A stretch of DNA of 21,368 nucleotides from Myxococcales bacterium (GTDB lineage: Bacteria > Myxococcota_A > Bradymonadia > UBA4248), in contig SFMP01000121.1 of the NCBI GenBank assembly GCA_004554395.1, positions 1 through 21,368 on the forward strand, written 5' to 3'. Shown here piece by piece: positions 14,226-21,368 of the stretch. Below the pieces are notes generated by a model. That model was not told the origin of the DNA, did not search any database, and saw nothing but the letters and a program-made list of their open reading frames with translations. Numbering within the stretch: position 1 is the stretch's first letter; each line of letters starts with the position of its first letter. A program made the position numbers and the translations under genes.

Positions 14226-16181
14226 TCAAAATCCTACTATCCCCGATTCGATCGCCCCGCCATGGACGCAAACGATCGCGACGCCGCAATTGTCGCCACC
14301 GCCTCCCAAATTCGCCTGCATGATGAGTTCTTTGCAAATCCCCTCGGCATTCCCAACTTGGCGTATCACTTGCCCAATGATTTGCTCCGATTCGCCGAGA
14401 TCACACGCAACGTAATCGAGTATGCCATCGGTCGTGATGAGCAAATGGTCGTCGTCGATGAGCGCCATTTCGTATAAATCGAACTCGAGCTTGCACGGCA
14501 CACCAGATTCGTCGACGTTATAGCCCAAACACTGCACGAGCGATCCGGCATGTGGATGCGTTGCACATACATCGACGGGCACGTAATTGAGCAAACCAAC
14601 GGTATACAAATTGTGGTCGCGCGTGATGCAATGCATCGCGTCGCTGCGCACGATATAGGCTCGGGAATCGCCCGATGCCCCTAGCGTCAAAACGCCGTGC
14701 TCGATGAGCGCGACGATAGCCGTCGTCCCCATACACTCCGAAGACAGCGGATTGAGATTTCCAAAATGCTCCTGTATATAGCGGCAAATCCGTGCATTTG
14801 CCGTCTCGAGAATCTCGCCAACACACGATTTCGGATCGATGACACCGGCCTTTTCGATCGACGAATGCCACAACTCTTCCGCCGTCTGCACCAATATCTG
14901 ACTCGCGATATCGCCCGATCCATACGTCGACGTCGACACGCCGTCGCCGACGACGACGAGCAAACGCTGAGCATCGGCCGATTGCGCTAGCCATACCGAA
15001 TCTTGATTCACGGGGCATCGCAAAACTTTGGCTATCCCGACATGCGTATCGACGGCGGCATCATAGCAAAGCCCTTCCCACGGCGCGCCGCAACCCGATT
15101 TCCCCGACGCTTCGTACGCCCGTATCCGGGAAAGCTCGGCGGCGCGCCTCTGCATCAAGTCTTCTTCTTTCTCGATGCGATGCATCAATACATCGACATT
15201 CGACGTCCGTTCGTCAGGGCTCGCACTTAAACCATCTAAAATCGCTTCGTCGAAGCCTATCGGAAACTCCGGATGATACGCACGCGGCATCACCGACGGC
15301 TCATAATCGAGTGCCGCGCACGTCTGGGGCAACGTGCCTGCCACCAAATAATACGCTATCGAAGCCAACGCATAGACCGTCTGGCGTGGGCTCGCAAACT
15401 GACAGATAAATCCTCGACATTCGGGCGCTATACTCGCCAATTCCACGAGCTGATACGCCTCGACACAACGCTCATTCCACGGCAAACCGACCGATATCAA
15501 CCCCATCAGACGTATGCGGTCGTCGCTCATCGCTATCGTATCGGGGGTGATGCGCATCACGTCGTAGCCAAGCGTTGACAAATCGTCGAGTGCCGACGAC
15601 AACTTTTCGAGCACTTTCAAAACGTCGCGCGGATCGAGTTGCCCTTTCTTTGCACACCATTGCCGCAACGTCAGATGCGCATCGGCATTGTAGACTTGAA
15701 CCGTTATCGCCGACGAACGGCAAAACGTATCGCACGGCTCCATATACGGCACACAACAATCGGGTATCGGCGTCAACGACGACACGGGGAAGTGAATACA
15801 AACCGTGTATTCGTTCAAAAGCCCGTCAAATGCACGCCAAACGGCAATCGAATCGAAGCTCGGCAGCAATTTCTCGAGACGAAGCTCGATATCGCCCCTC
15901 GCATCGAACCGCGACGATGCACTGCGATTCAAAACATAAGCAAACCGGTCGTCGCCGAGTTCGCAAAACGCAAAATTCGGTTCACCCGTCGAATCGCCAC
16001 ACAACGACAACGCCTCCGATGCCTTATCGGGGTAGTTCTCGTGCACATAGCGCGACACATCATCGGTCACGACGAGCACATCGTCACACGCTGGGCATGG
16101 AACGAGCTGTTTTGCCAATGCGACTTTTTCGGTATCCGTCATCTGTTTGTGCAACTTCAAGGACAAAACGCAACACGTCAT
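14226..16181 (-). CDS. Pseudokinase-PP2C protein phosphatase fusion
   Basis: A 651-residue cytoplasmic protein. The N-terminus has CPACDD, then a region (about 140-335) laid out like the C-lobe of a Ser/Thr kinase: ALDDLSTLGYDVMRITPDTI where kinases have HRDxKPxN, MGL where they have DFG, a kept APE (252-254), TVYALASIAYYLVAGTLP, and SPDERTS. HRD and DFG residues are missing, so it is predicted to be inactive as a kinase. A Glu/Arg-rich helix (337-356) leads to a C-terminal PP2C domain with metal-binding residues intact: NQDS (392-395), VGDGVS (Asp413), GASGDSRAY (Asp505), TTDG (Asp585) and GGDN (Asp630). It should dephosphorylate Ser/Thr phosphoproteins. No ribosome site is evident at ATG 16181; ATG 16142 is an equally possible start. 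Confidence 0.85.
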   Translation of the reverse strand: MTCCVLSLKLHKQMTDTEKVALAKQLVPCPACDDVLVVTDDVSRYVHENYPDKASEALSLCGDSTGEPNFAFCELGDDRFAYVLNRSASSRFDARGDIELRLEKLLPSFDSIAVWRAFDGLLNEYTVCIHFPVSSLTPIPDCCVPYMEPCDTFCRSSAITVQVYNADAHLTLRQWCAKKGQLDPRDVLKVLEKLSSALDDLSTLGYDVMRITPDTIAMSDDRIRLMGLISVGLPWNERCVEAYQLVELASIAPECRGFICQFASPRQTVYALASIAYYLVAGTLPQTCAALDYEPSVMPRAYHPEFPIGFDEAILDGLSASPDERTSNVDVLMHRIEKEEDLMQRRAAELSRIRAYEASGKSGCGAPWEGLCYDAAVDTHVGIAKVLRCPVNQDSVWLAQSADAQRLLVVVGDGVSTSTYGSGDIASQILVQTAEELWHSSIEKAGVIDPKSCVGEILETANARICRYIQEHFGNLNPLSSECMGTTAIVALIEHGVLTLGASGDSRAYIVRSDAMHCITRDHNLYTVGLLNYVPVDVCATHPHAGSLVQCLGYNVDESGVPCKLEFDLYEMALIDDDHLLITTDGILDYVACDLGESEQIIGQVIRQVGNAEGICKELIMQANLGGGGDNCGVAIVCVHGGAIESGIVGF

Positions 16182-16503
16182 GGAGGGGAATTAAATTCGG
16201 CATCTATCGACTATTCTCGAATATTCTTCAAATTCGTCGATTTGCGCGAGCTCTGGGCAAAATGACCATTTCGTCCGAAAGCCATCAACTCAACGCAAAA
16301 AACACCGGCTACATTCGGATTAAAACGCAAATCTATACCCAACGCACTTTTTTTTACACAATAATCGACAAATGAGCAATCTATCTCAATCTGTCTTGAG
16401 GTTTTTTCACTCGCACGTTAAAAGACGTTGCGCATTTTGCGCAAAGGGGGCAATTCGAGCGGCGTTGAGGCATCATAACGCAATCGCCAAGGGAGTCGCG
16501 GCT
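16182..16503. promoter_or_regulatory. Divergent intergenic region before the ASH/PKD lipoprotein
   Basis: No gene is seen; the reading frame open from 16372 lacks a plausible N-terminus. On the plus strand TTGAGG (16396-16401), 17 bases, TAAAAG (16419-16424) is a weak promoter candidate. It overlaps CTCAA/TTGAG (16386-16400) and is followed by TTGCGC/GCGCAA around ATTTT (16428-16444). No promoter for the PP2C gene was recognised. Confidence 0.35.
16489..16495 (+). promoter_or_regulatory. Ribosome binding site that fixes a GTG start
   Basis: AAGGGAG is followed after 8 bases by an in-frame GTG (16504-16506). Starting there puts the lipoprotein signal at the N-terminus; starting at the upstream ATG 16372 would leave 44 extra residues in front of it. 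Confidence 0.75.
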
Positions 16504-18516
16504 GTGTTCGGAAACAGTAAAAATCGTCGGGGGCGCACCTCAAATCGCGCCTTTTTTGCGCAATTATCTTGCGCCATCTGTTTGTGTAGCTTCGCTTCGG
16601 GTTGCGGTCCGCAGCTCGAAACGGGCGACGATGCTCGCATTCGCGTCACGCCCGCCCGCCAAATCGCGTTCTCGCGCGTAACCATCGGGCAAGAACGCTC
16701 ACTCCCCTTCGTCATTACGAGCGTCGGGCGCGACAAACTCGAAATCGACAAAATCACTTGGGAAGGATCGCAAGCCATCCAAATAGCCCTAGCTGGCGAT
16801 TTGCCCCATACAATGCCCAATGCATCGTCGTTCCCCGTCTCGGTCGAGTTTTCTCCGACCGAAACCCAACCCGCACCAACGGGCAAAATCCGCATCTATT
16901 CCAACGATCCCGATACTCCCGTCTACACGCTCGACGTCGTTGCGCAACAACTTGCGCCGCAAATCAACGTCGTCCCATCGGCCGAAGAACGCCTCATCAT
17001 CGGTCAAACCGACGTCGGACACACGACGACGCGCCCTGTCGTCGTCACCAATGTCGGCGATCTCCCGCTCACCATCTCTGATATTAAGCTCGTCGCCGGC
17101 AAAGCGTTTAGCTACGCGCTCCCCAAAGACAGATCGCTTCCCATCGCCTTGCCAGCCAACGCGCGAGCCTCACTCGACATCCAAGTCGCTTTTACCCCCC
17201 AAGCAGCAGGGAAACTCGAGGGCTCACTCGTCTTCGTTTCCGACGATCCCATCCATCCCGAATACAAACTCCCCATCATCGCCAATAGCGATACGCCATG
17301 CTTGCGCATTTCGCCCTCGCTCGTCGAATTCAAACCATCTGTCAGCGTCGGTACAACGGCACAAAAAACGGTCAAACTCGAAAGCTGTAGCGATGTTCCA
17401 CTCACCATCTCCGAGGTCAAGCAAACGAGTGGAGGCTCGGTCTTTTCGTCGAAACTCACCGGAAACGGCGCCCCACTCGAAAAAGATTCGAGCGCCACAC
17501 TCACTATCGATTATTCCCCAAAAATTCCAGGCATTGACCAAGCAAAATTCGTCGTCATCAGCAACGACCCACTCCAGCCCAATGCCAAAATATCGGTCGT
17601 CGCTAACGCCTCGAATAATCAATGTCCGAAAGCCGTCGCACGAGGGCGTATCAAAGGCTCGAGCGTTTATAGCCAAACCATCGACGCAGCCCCGCTCGAT
17701 ACGATAGAATTCGACGGATCGCAAAGCTCCGACCCCGAGGACACAAAGCTCAAATACCATTGGTCTATCGAGAAAGCGCCAACGGATTCGGTCGCTAGCA
17801 TTGCATCGAGTGAAGATTTACCTAATGCTTCGTTTTTCGTCGATTTGGCTGGCGATTACTCGATTTGCCTCAACGTCGAAGACGGCGAGGCAATGATGAG
17901 TTGCAACAAAGATTGCGTGACGATTCACGCTGTGCCGCGCGAAACGATACACGTCCAACTCGTTTGGAAAGTTCCGGGCGTCACGCCAACAGAAGTCGCC
18001 GGCAGTGGCGCCGACATCGACCTCCACTTCTTGAGCTTGCCCGATGGGCACTGGAACGATACGGGCGAGGAAACACTCAAAAACGGCACCGACGTCTTTT
18101 GGAAAAATAAGAACCCGACTTGGAAAGTCGGATCGCAAACCGAGTCGCCATCGCTCGATATCGATAGTCGAACTGGTTCTGAGCCCGAAAACATCAATCT
18201 CGACAAGCCCAATCCATGCCGCTGGTATGCCATCGGCGTCAATTACTACGAAAACGATATTTACGGTGCGGCTTATGCCACCGTTCGAATCTATATCAGT
18301 GGCAAACTGCGCTTCGAAAAGCCAAAGATAAAACTGACGCGTAAATCGGAATTTCGACAGGTTACATGGCTCTTTTGGGATGGCGATAAGGCAAACATCT
18401 TCGAGTCCGATTTTGCAACCACGTCCGATGACGCTTGGCACAATATCACGCCAGTCGTGCCAAACGACGTCATCGAAGATGCGCGCAAATCATCGCCGAA
18501 GTGTTTCGATCAATAA
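16504..18516 (+). CDS. Lipoprotein with Hydin/ASH-like and PKD-like domains
   Basis: The 670-residue product (GTG start) has a basic N-terminus, hydrophobic AQLSCAICLCSFASGC and a lipobox Cys at 34. Three ASH/abnormal-spindle-like Ig domains follow at about 45-145, 150-260 and 260-370, each with the FxxVxVG...RxVxxTNVGDLPLTIS pattern and ending in SNDP or SDDP with a last strand. A PKD-like domain (about 375-485) contains FDGSQSSDPEDTKLKYHWSI. The C-terminal part has ADIDLHF, WKNKNPTW, SLDIDSRTGSEPENI and YAIGVNYY, a signature I associate with deltaproteobacterial surface lipoproteins (DUF2135/YfaP-like). Probably an envelope-anchored binding or structural protein. A modular palindrome array starts 43 bases after the stop. 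Confidence 0.85.
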   Translation: MFGNSKNRRGRTSNRAFFAQLSCAICLCSFASGCGPQLETGDDARIRVTPARQIAFSRVTIGQERSLPFVITSVGRDKLEIDKITWEGSQAIQIALAGDLPHTMPNASSFPVSVEFSPTETQPAPTGKIRIYSNDPDTPVYTLDVVAQQLAPQINVVPSAEERLIIGQTDVGHTTTRPVVVTNVGDLPLTISDIKLVAGKAFSYALPKDRSLPIALPANARASLDIQVAFTPQAAGKLEGSLVFVSDDPIHPEYKLPIIANSDTPCLRISPSLVEFKPSVSVGTTAQKTVKLESCSDVPLTISEVKQTSGGSVFSSKLTGNGAPLEKDSSATLTIDYSPKIPGIDQAKFVVISNDPLQPNAKISVVANASNNQCPKAVARGRIKGSSVYSQTIDAAPLDTIEFDGSQSSDPEDTKLKYHWSIEKAPTDSVASIASSEDLPNASFFVDLAGDYSICLNVEDGEAMMSCNKDCVTIHAVPRETIHVQLVWKVPGVTPTEVAGSGADIDLHFLSLPDGHWNDTGEETLKNGTDVFWKNKNPTWKVGSQTESPSLDIDSRTGSEPENINLDKPNPCRWYAIGVNYYENDIYGAAYATVRIYISGKLRFEKPKIKLTRKSEFRQVTWLFWDGDKANIFESDFATTSDDAWHNITPVVPNDVIEDARKSSPKCFDQ

Positions 18517-18558
18517 CGCCAGTTCCATGAGCATCCCGTTCCCCGCGCCAAATTTGTC

Positions 18559-18711
18559 ACATCTGCCACAGGCAGATGTCTATTCCCCTTCGCATGCCAT
18601 CAACGCCCGCCACGGCGAGCGTCAATTCCCCCTCGCATGCCATCAACGCCCGCCACGGCGAGCGTCAATTCCCCCTCGCATGCCATCAACGCCCGCCACG
18701 GCGAGCGTCAA
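18559..18711. repeat. Modular palindrome array 2
   Basis: One type B palindrome (CATCTGCC-aca-GGCAGATG, 18559-18579) is followed by three exact-looking tandem 43-base units starting at 18591, 18634 and 18677. Each unit is a CGCATGCCATCA linker, a type A palindrome variant (ACGCCCGCCACGGCGAGCGT) and CAATTCCCCCT. The same palindrome pair and the same TTCCCC linker occur in array 1, about 9 kb away. Confidence 0.9.
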
Positions 18712-18717
18712 TCATTG

Positions 18718-18776
18718 AACCCCGTAGGGGTTCTGGCGAGTAGCCCCCAGTTGACGCCATAGGCGGCTACTGGGGG
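18718..18776. repeat. AACCCC hairpin and AGTAGCCCCC-type hairpin, copy 2
   Basis: AACCCC/GGGGTT (18718-18732) is followed by a cruciform-like repeat: CCCCCAGT (18744-18751) with ACTGGGGG (18769-18776), enclosing GCC/GGC. The AGTAGCCCCC edge is shared with copies 1 and 3. Confidence 0.8.
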
Positions 18777-18799
18777 AAAACGTGATGCACCACCCAAAA

Positions 18800-18929
18800 T
18801 TAAACCCCGTAGGGGTTTCCGATTAAACATCATAAAGCGTGCATTTTTCATCAAAACGTCATGAATATAGATTCGTGAATAGGTATTTGATTGCGTTTAT
18901 CATCTCGGAAACCCCTAACGGGGTTATTA
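18800..18929. mobile_element. MITE-like element with terminal inverted repeats
   Basis: About 130 AT-rich bases are bounded by inverted copies of one sequence: TAAACCCCGTAGGGGTTTCC with GATTAAAC at the left (18801-18828), and its complement with small gaps at the right (about 18895-18929, GGAAACCCCTAACGGGGTTA). The edges themselves fold into hairpins. There is no coding capacity and no clear target-site duplication beyond TA/TTA. It could also be two copies of the AACCCC hairpin that happen to face each other. Confidence 0.45.
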
Positions 18930-18948
18930 TGGATTGGGGGCTCCTTTT

Positions 18949-18995
18949 ACCCCCGGCGTTGCCGGGGGCTACTCGCGGCAACTCCTAACGGGGTT
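18949..18995 (-). repeat. AGTAGCCCCC-type hairpin copy 3 and AACCCC hairpin
   Basis: CCCCCGGC (18950-18957) pairs with GCCGGGGG (18961-18968); read on the minus strand it begins CGAGTAGCCCCC like the other copies. A fourth AACCCC-type hairpin with one change (AACTCCTAACGGGGTT) follows at 18980-18995. Confidence 0.75.
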
Positions 18996-19002
18996 GATTG
19001 TG

Positions 19003-19799
19003 ATGGACGTGTATGGCGTTGCAGCGGGGACGAGTTTCGACGAGTTCCCACGCGTGTGCGTCGTTTGCTTGCTCGAACACGGCGAGGGATGCAACGGCCA
19101 ACTCGTCGAAAAAGCGAATACGATGGGAACGAGTGGAACGCATATAAACGTGCCCGTCGATATCTATTTCGTAAACGGAGCGTTGCAAGACGAATCCGGG
19201 CTCGGTACAACGGTACAATGATGGGTGATATGCGATCCAGTCAATTGAGACGATTTAGGGATCGCCTCTTTAGAGAACGAATGGAGGTGCTTTTGTGCAC
19301 CGATATAGGGAGAAGAGAGATGTGCGAAGCTGAACGAATATGGGTAGAAGAGATCAAAACAAGGTCGAAGCCGATGCCCTGAAAAGAGGCGAGGCGAACG
19401 GGCTCAAAAAAGGGCGAGGGGACGACGATCGTTAAAATCGAAAACGATAAGATCAATGTCGATTTATGTGGCGAGGGCAATACACTCGATAGAGTAGCAA
19501 GTGTCGATAAAAGTGTATTAAATGATGCCGACAGCGTCGCCGCTCGTAGCAATCTCAAATGCGAAAGTCATTGTTATATCATTTCGAAAGATGCAAACGA
19601 TAAAGAAAAAATCGTTGCAACAAACGGCACTGGAAAAGACGAACGCTGCAATTATATTTGTGATGCCAATGGTATACAGCGTTGTTGGTCGCAAGATAAA
19701 GATTCGAAAGATGTCATATGCCAAGGCGACAAAGGTTATAAATGCGGTGCCAATAACATCATCGTCGAAACGACGTGTACAACGGCACCGCAAAACTAA
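19003..19799 (+). pseudogene. Decayed gene, probably for a cysteine-containing secreted-type protein
   Basis: Coding-like sequence appears in pieces. From ATG 19003 to a TGA at 19219-19221 one frame reads MDVYGVAAGTSFDEFPRVCV onward. After about 160 bases with stops in all forward frames, a second frame is open from 19383 to TAA 19797-19799. It reads VKIENDKINVDLCGEGNT onward, with LKCESHCYIISKDAND, CNYICDANGIQRCWSQ and CGANNIIVETTC near the end. This second piece has no ATG, GTG or TTG, so it cannot start by itself. Codon choice and the regular cysteines resemble neighbouring envelope genes. The 5' end abuts palindromic repeats, which suggests truncation. No family was recognised. Sequencing error is an alternative to decay. 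Confidence 0.6.
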
Positions 19800-20012
19800 T
19801 ACATTGCTATGATGTAGCGACTGCCATCGGGGAGGCAATACAAAAAACTTGCATTCCTGCCTAAAAAACTCACAATGCACGGCAAAGGGCATTCGTTTCG
19901 ATTGCGCCAACCAAGTCGGTGTATTGGGCGCATATCGGATGCGTTGACGGATGCAGTGGATTGGGCAAAGATGCGGGTTTCGCTCGTTGGGGCGATGGCA
20001 GTGGAAGAGAAG
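19800..20012 (+). other. Gap between the decayed gene and the pseudo-receiver gene
   Basis: No intact gene. One frame from 19813 to about 19938 reads HSCLKNSQCTAKGIRFDC and could be a further scrap of the decayed gene, but is too short to be sure. The pseudo-receiver frame is open back to ATG 19875, without homology in that extension. Confidence 0.3.
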
Positions 20013-21110
20013 ATGGATCGCGCTGGACAAAAGATATGGATTGTCGGACGCCAGACAGAGGCGCGCTCTGCTCTTTACGATGCTTTGCAGCGATGCAAAC
20101 TGGCTGTTTCTCTGAGCGAAATCGGTGCGTTGTCGCACGATGGTGACGTCCCCGATCTCGTCGTCGTCTTTTTGACGGGCGACCAATGCGAAGCGGCTGG
20201 GCGGATGTTGCGCGATCCGTTTTTGATGCATACGAGGCGCGTGTTTATCGTCGATTCGAGCGATCGCCGATCGCGGCTTTATTGCGCCACCGCCCGCCTC
20301 GACGACATGATCGTCGAGCCCATTGGCGTGCGCGAAGCGCTCGTGCGCATATTGCTCGTGCTCACGCGTTCAAACCATGCGCACGCCGTGGCACAAGCCG
20401 TTCTCTCTTATGCACAAACCCACGAACCAGCCGAAAATAGGCTCTTGTGCAATGGGTATTCGTCGGGGGTAATGCCGGCTATCGCGCCACCGCAAAACGA
20501 TCGTAGCGAAGTCGAATCGCACCTTTTGCATGCCCACGAACCACTCGTCACGGCTTTGACGAAAATTCGACGCGATGCCGAATATAGCGATTGGTTACTG
20601 CAACGCGAAGAAGCCGAAGATTGGGTGCGCGACGAAGTCATGTTGCCCATTACCGTCGTCGAAGATCCCGAGGGCGACGAAGATCCCAAGTCATGCCGAG
20701 CGGGTTCTTCGCACGCTGGTGATTCCAATGCCATGTCGGTAGAATCTGGCAAATCGGAATCGCCCCCCAAAAAACGCCCAAACAAGTCGAAAGAAACGCG
20801 TTCGGAAACGCCGAGTGCCGAATTTCGAAGCAATGATGGCATTCGCCGCGAGTCATCGAAAGAAATGCGAGCGGAAACGCCGAATGCTGAATTTCGTGGC
20901 AGAAATCAGGCGAAGAAGGGCACGAAATCCAAAAAGCCCAAGTTGCCAATTGCATACCCAACGCCTGAGCAATGGAAAGCACAAACACTCGCTCGACTCG
21001 ATTCCGAACGTCGCATCAAAGAGCGTCGCCAGAATGCATTTCTCATGTCGGCAATCGTCATTTGCCTCATCATACTCGCGATTATTTTGTCGGTGAAATT
21101 GAGTGGATGA
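20013..21110 (+). CDS. Pseudo-receiver protein with C-terminal membrane anchor
   Basis: The 365-residue product starts with a CheY-like domain (about 6-120): KIWIVGRQTEARSALYDALQ, PDLVVVFLTGD, RRVFIVDSSD, DMIVEPIGVREALVRILLVL. In active receivers an Asp follows PDLVxx; here it is Phe53. The acidic pair after the first strand is Gly-Arg, and the conserved Lys before Pro-Ile is Glu102. Phosphorylation is therefore unlikely. A charged middle part, a low-complexity stretch (about 225-305) and a single transmembrane helix near the C-terminus (343-360, LMSAIVICLIILAIILSVKL) follow, so it is probably tail-anchored with the domain in the cytoplasm. I chose ATG 20013 because the fold starts there; ATG 19995 and 19875 are in frame too. 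Partner unknown. Confidence 0.7.
   Translation: MDRAGQKIWIVGRQTEARSALYDALQRCKLAVSLSEIGALSHDGDVPDLVVVFLTGDQCEAAGRMLRDPFLMHTRRVFIVDSSDRRSRLYCATARLDDMIVEPIGVREALVRILLVLTRSNHAHAVAQAVLSYAQTHEPAENRLLCNGYSSGVMPAIAPPQNDRSEVESHLLHAHEPLVTALTKIRRDAEYSDWLLQREEAEDWVRDEVMLPITVVEDPEGDEDPKSCRAGSSHAGDSNAMSVESGKSESPPKKRPNKSKETRSETPSAEFRSNDGIRRESSKEMRAETPNAEFRGRNQAKKGTKSKKPKLPIAYPTPEQWKAQTLARLDSERRIKERRQNAFLMSAIVICLIILAIILSVKLSG
20690..20915 (+). repeat. Interspersed-repeat-like sequence inside the pseudo-receiver gene
   Basis: Two tandem units (about 20787-20838 and 20856-20910) share TCGAAAGAAA-GCG and GGAAACGCCGA-TGC-GAATTTCG. Just before them is GTCATGCCGAGCGGGTTCTT. On the minus strand the stretch reads like the well-known SHPERSEGS-type intergenic repeats (FLSMTRGECHH, AKNPLGMT). 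In the sense frame it gives ETRSETPSAEFR and EMRAETPNAEFR. This looks like intergenic repeat DNA taken into a gene without breaking the frame. Confidence 0.65.
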
Positions 21111-21124
21111 CGACAAAAGCGCAG

Positions 21125-21192
21125 GCGTATGCGCGCAGTGAAACGAGCACATAGCCGGCGCGGCGGAGCGTATTGCCCCATCGGGGCAATAG
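21125..21192 (+). repeat. 3'-end module, copy 2 (31-base box plus ATTGCCCC hairpin)
   Basis: The 31-base box (21125-21155, from GCGTATGCGCGCAGTG to GCACATAGC) begins 15 bases after the pseudo-receiver stop. It is followed by a GC-rich stretch and a perfect hairpin, ATTGCCCC/GGGGCAAT (about 21171-21189). See copy 1 at 13004-13070. Confidence 0.8.
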
Positions 21193-21201
21193 CGCAGCTA
21201 G

Positions 21202-21252
21202 AGCCCGTATTGAGCCCTATGGGCGAAATAGGGCGACAAAATGATTTTTTGT
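21202..21252 (+). repeat. AGCCCGTATTG unit and GACAAAA/TTTTGTC hairpin
   Basis: AGCCCGTATTG with GGGCGAAATAGGGCGA (21202-21236) is a diverged relative of the 36-base units at 111-182. A GACAAAA/TTTTGTC hairpin overlapping a T-run follows (about 21235-21252) and could end transcription of the pseudo-receiver gene. Confidence 0.5.
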
Positions 21253-21275
21253 CAGTTTGATGCAGATGCTAGGAA

Positions 21276-21368
21276 GCTAGCCTGAGGGCGCGTGGGGGCG
21301 TACTCACGTACGTTCCCACCGCATGAATGGCGACGCTGACGACGCAGATGCGCAAAATGACAAAAAAG
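21276..21368 (+). repeat. Dispersed repeat R1, right copy
   Basis: Same layout and orientation as 17-106: GCTAG, GGGGGCGTAC hairpin with GTACGTTCCC, then TGGCGACGC and GCGCAAAATG. It runs to the window edge, so its full length is not visible. Confidence 0.75.

Noticed and set aside
18891..19382. Plus-strand 163-codon open frame
   Set aside because: Arg-rich, starts inside AACCCC repeats and does not match the coding-like frame of 19003-19221; treated as a shadow.
19518..20231. Minus-strand 237-codon open frame
   Set aside because: Antisense to the decayed gene and the pseudo-receiver start; no ribosome site or recognisable domain.

Overview
The window looks like a piece of a deltaproteobacterial (Myxococcota/Bradymonadota-like) chromosome. 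This is an inference from gene content: a secreted MepA-type murein endopeptidase, a very long cysteine-repeat lipoprotein, a lipoprotein with Hydin/ASH-like and PKD-like domains, a deltaproteobacterial-style M48 homologue, a kinase-like/PP2C fusion, and a near-consensus sigma-54 promoter. No phage, plasmid, transposase or CRISPR-cas gene is present. Genes are well spaced, and almost every gap carries palindromic repeats.

Left part (1-5460): a dispersed repeat and tandem terminator-like hairpins; mepA (-) diverging from a RodZ-like HTH membrane protein (+); a good promoter followed by three identical tRNA-Ala(CGC) genes; a 4.5-copy array of an about 85-bp hairpin unit; a DUF3737 protein; a terminator plus hairpin leader; and a MalY/PatB-type C-S lyase.

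Middle (5461-9610): murI (-) diverges from orn (+). orn ends by overlapping a degenerate M48 peptidase-like gene (-) that lies just downstream of coaBC (-). The coaBC leader is a polypurine tract joined to a modular palindrome array.

Right part (9611-21368): the 1055-residue cysteine-repeat lipoprotein (-), with both terminator and promoter visible; a secreted protein (-) behind a sigma-54-like promoter; a pseudokinase-PP2C fusion (-); an ASH/PKD lipoprotein (+); a second modular palindrome array and a MITE-like element; a decayed gene; and a pseudo-receiver protein with a C-terminal membrane anchor (+). The window closes with a second copy of the repeat that opens it.

Two themes stand out. 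First, hairpin elements are amplified into modular arrays at gene ends; some copies have changed both stem arms together, and one module occurs in the same orientation behind two unrelated genes. Second, three proteins keep an enzyme or receiver fold but have lost its key residues: an M48 peptidase without zinc ligands, a kinase domain without HRD/DFG, and a receiver without its phospho-acceptor Asp.
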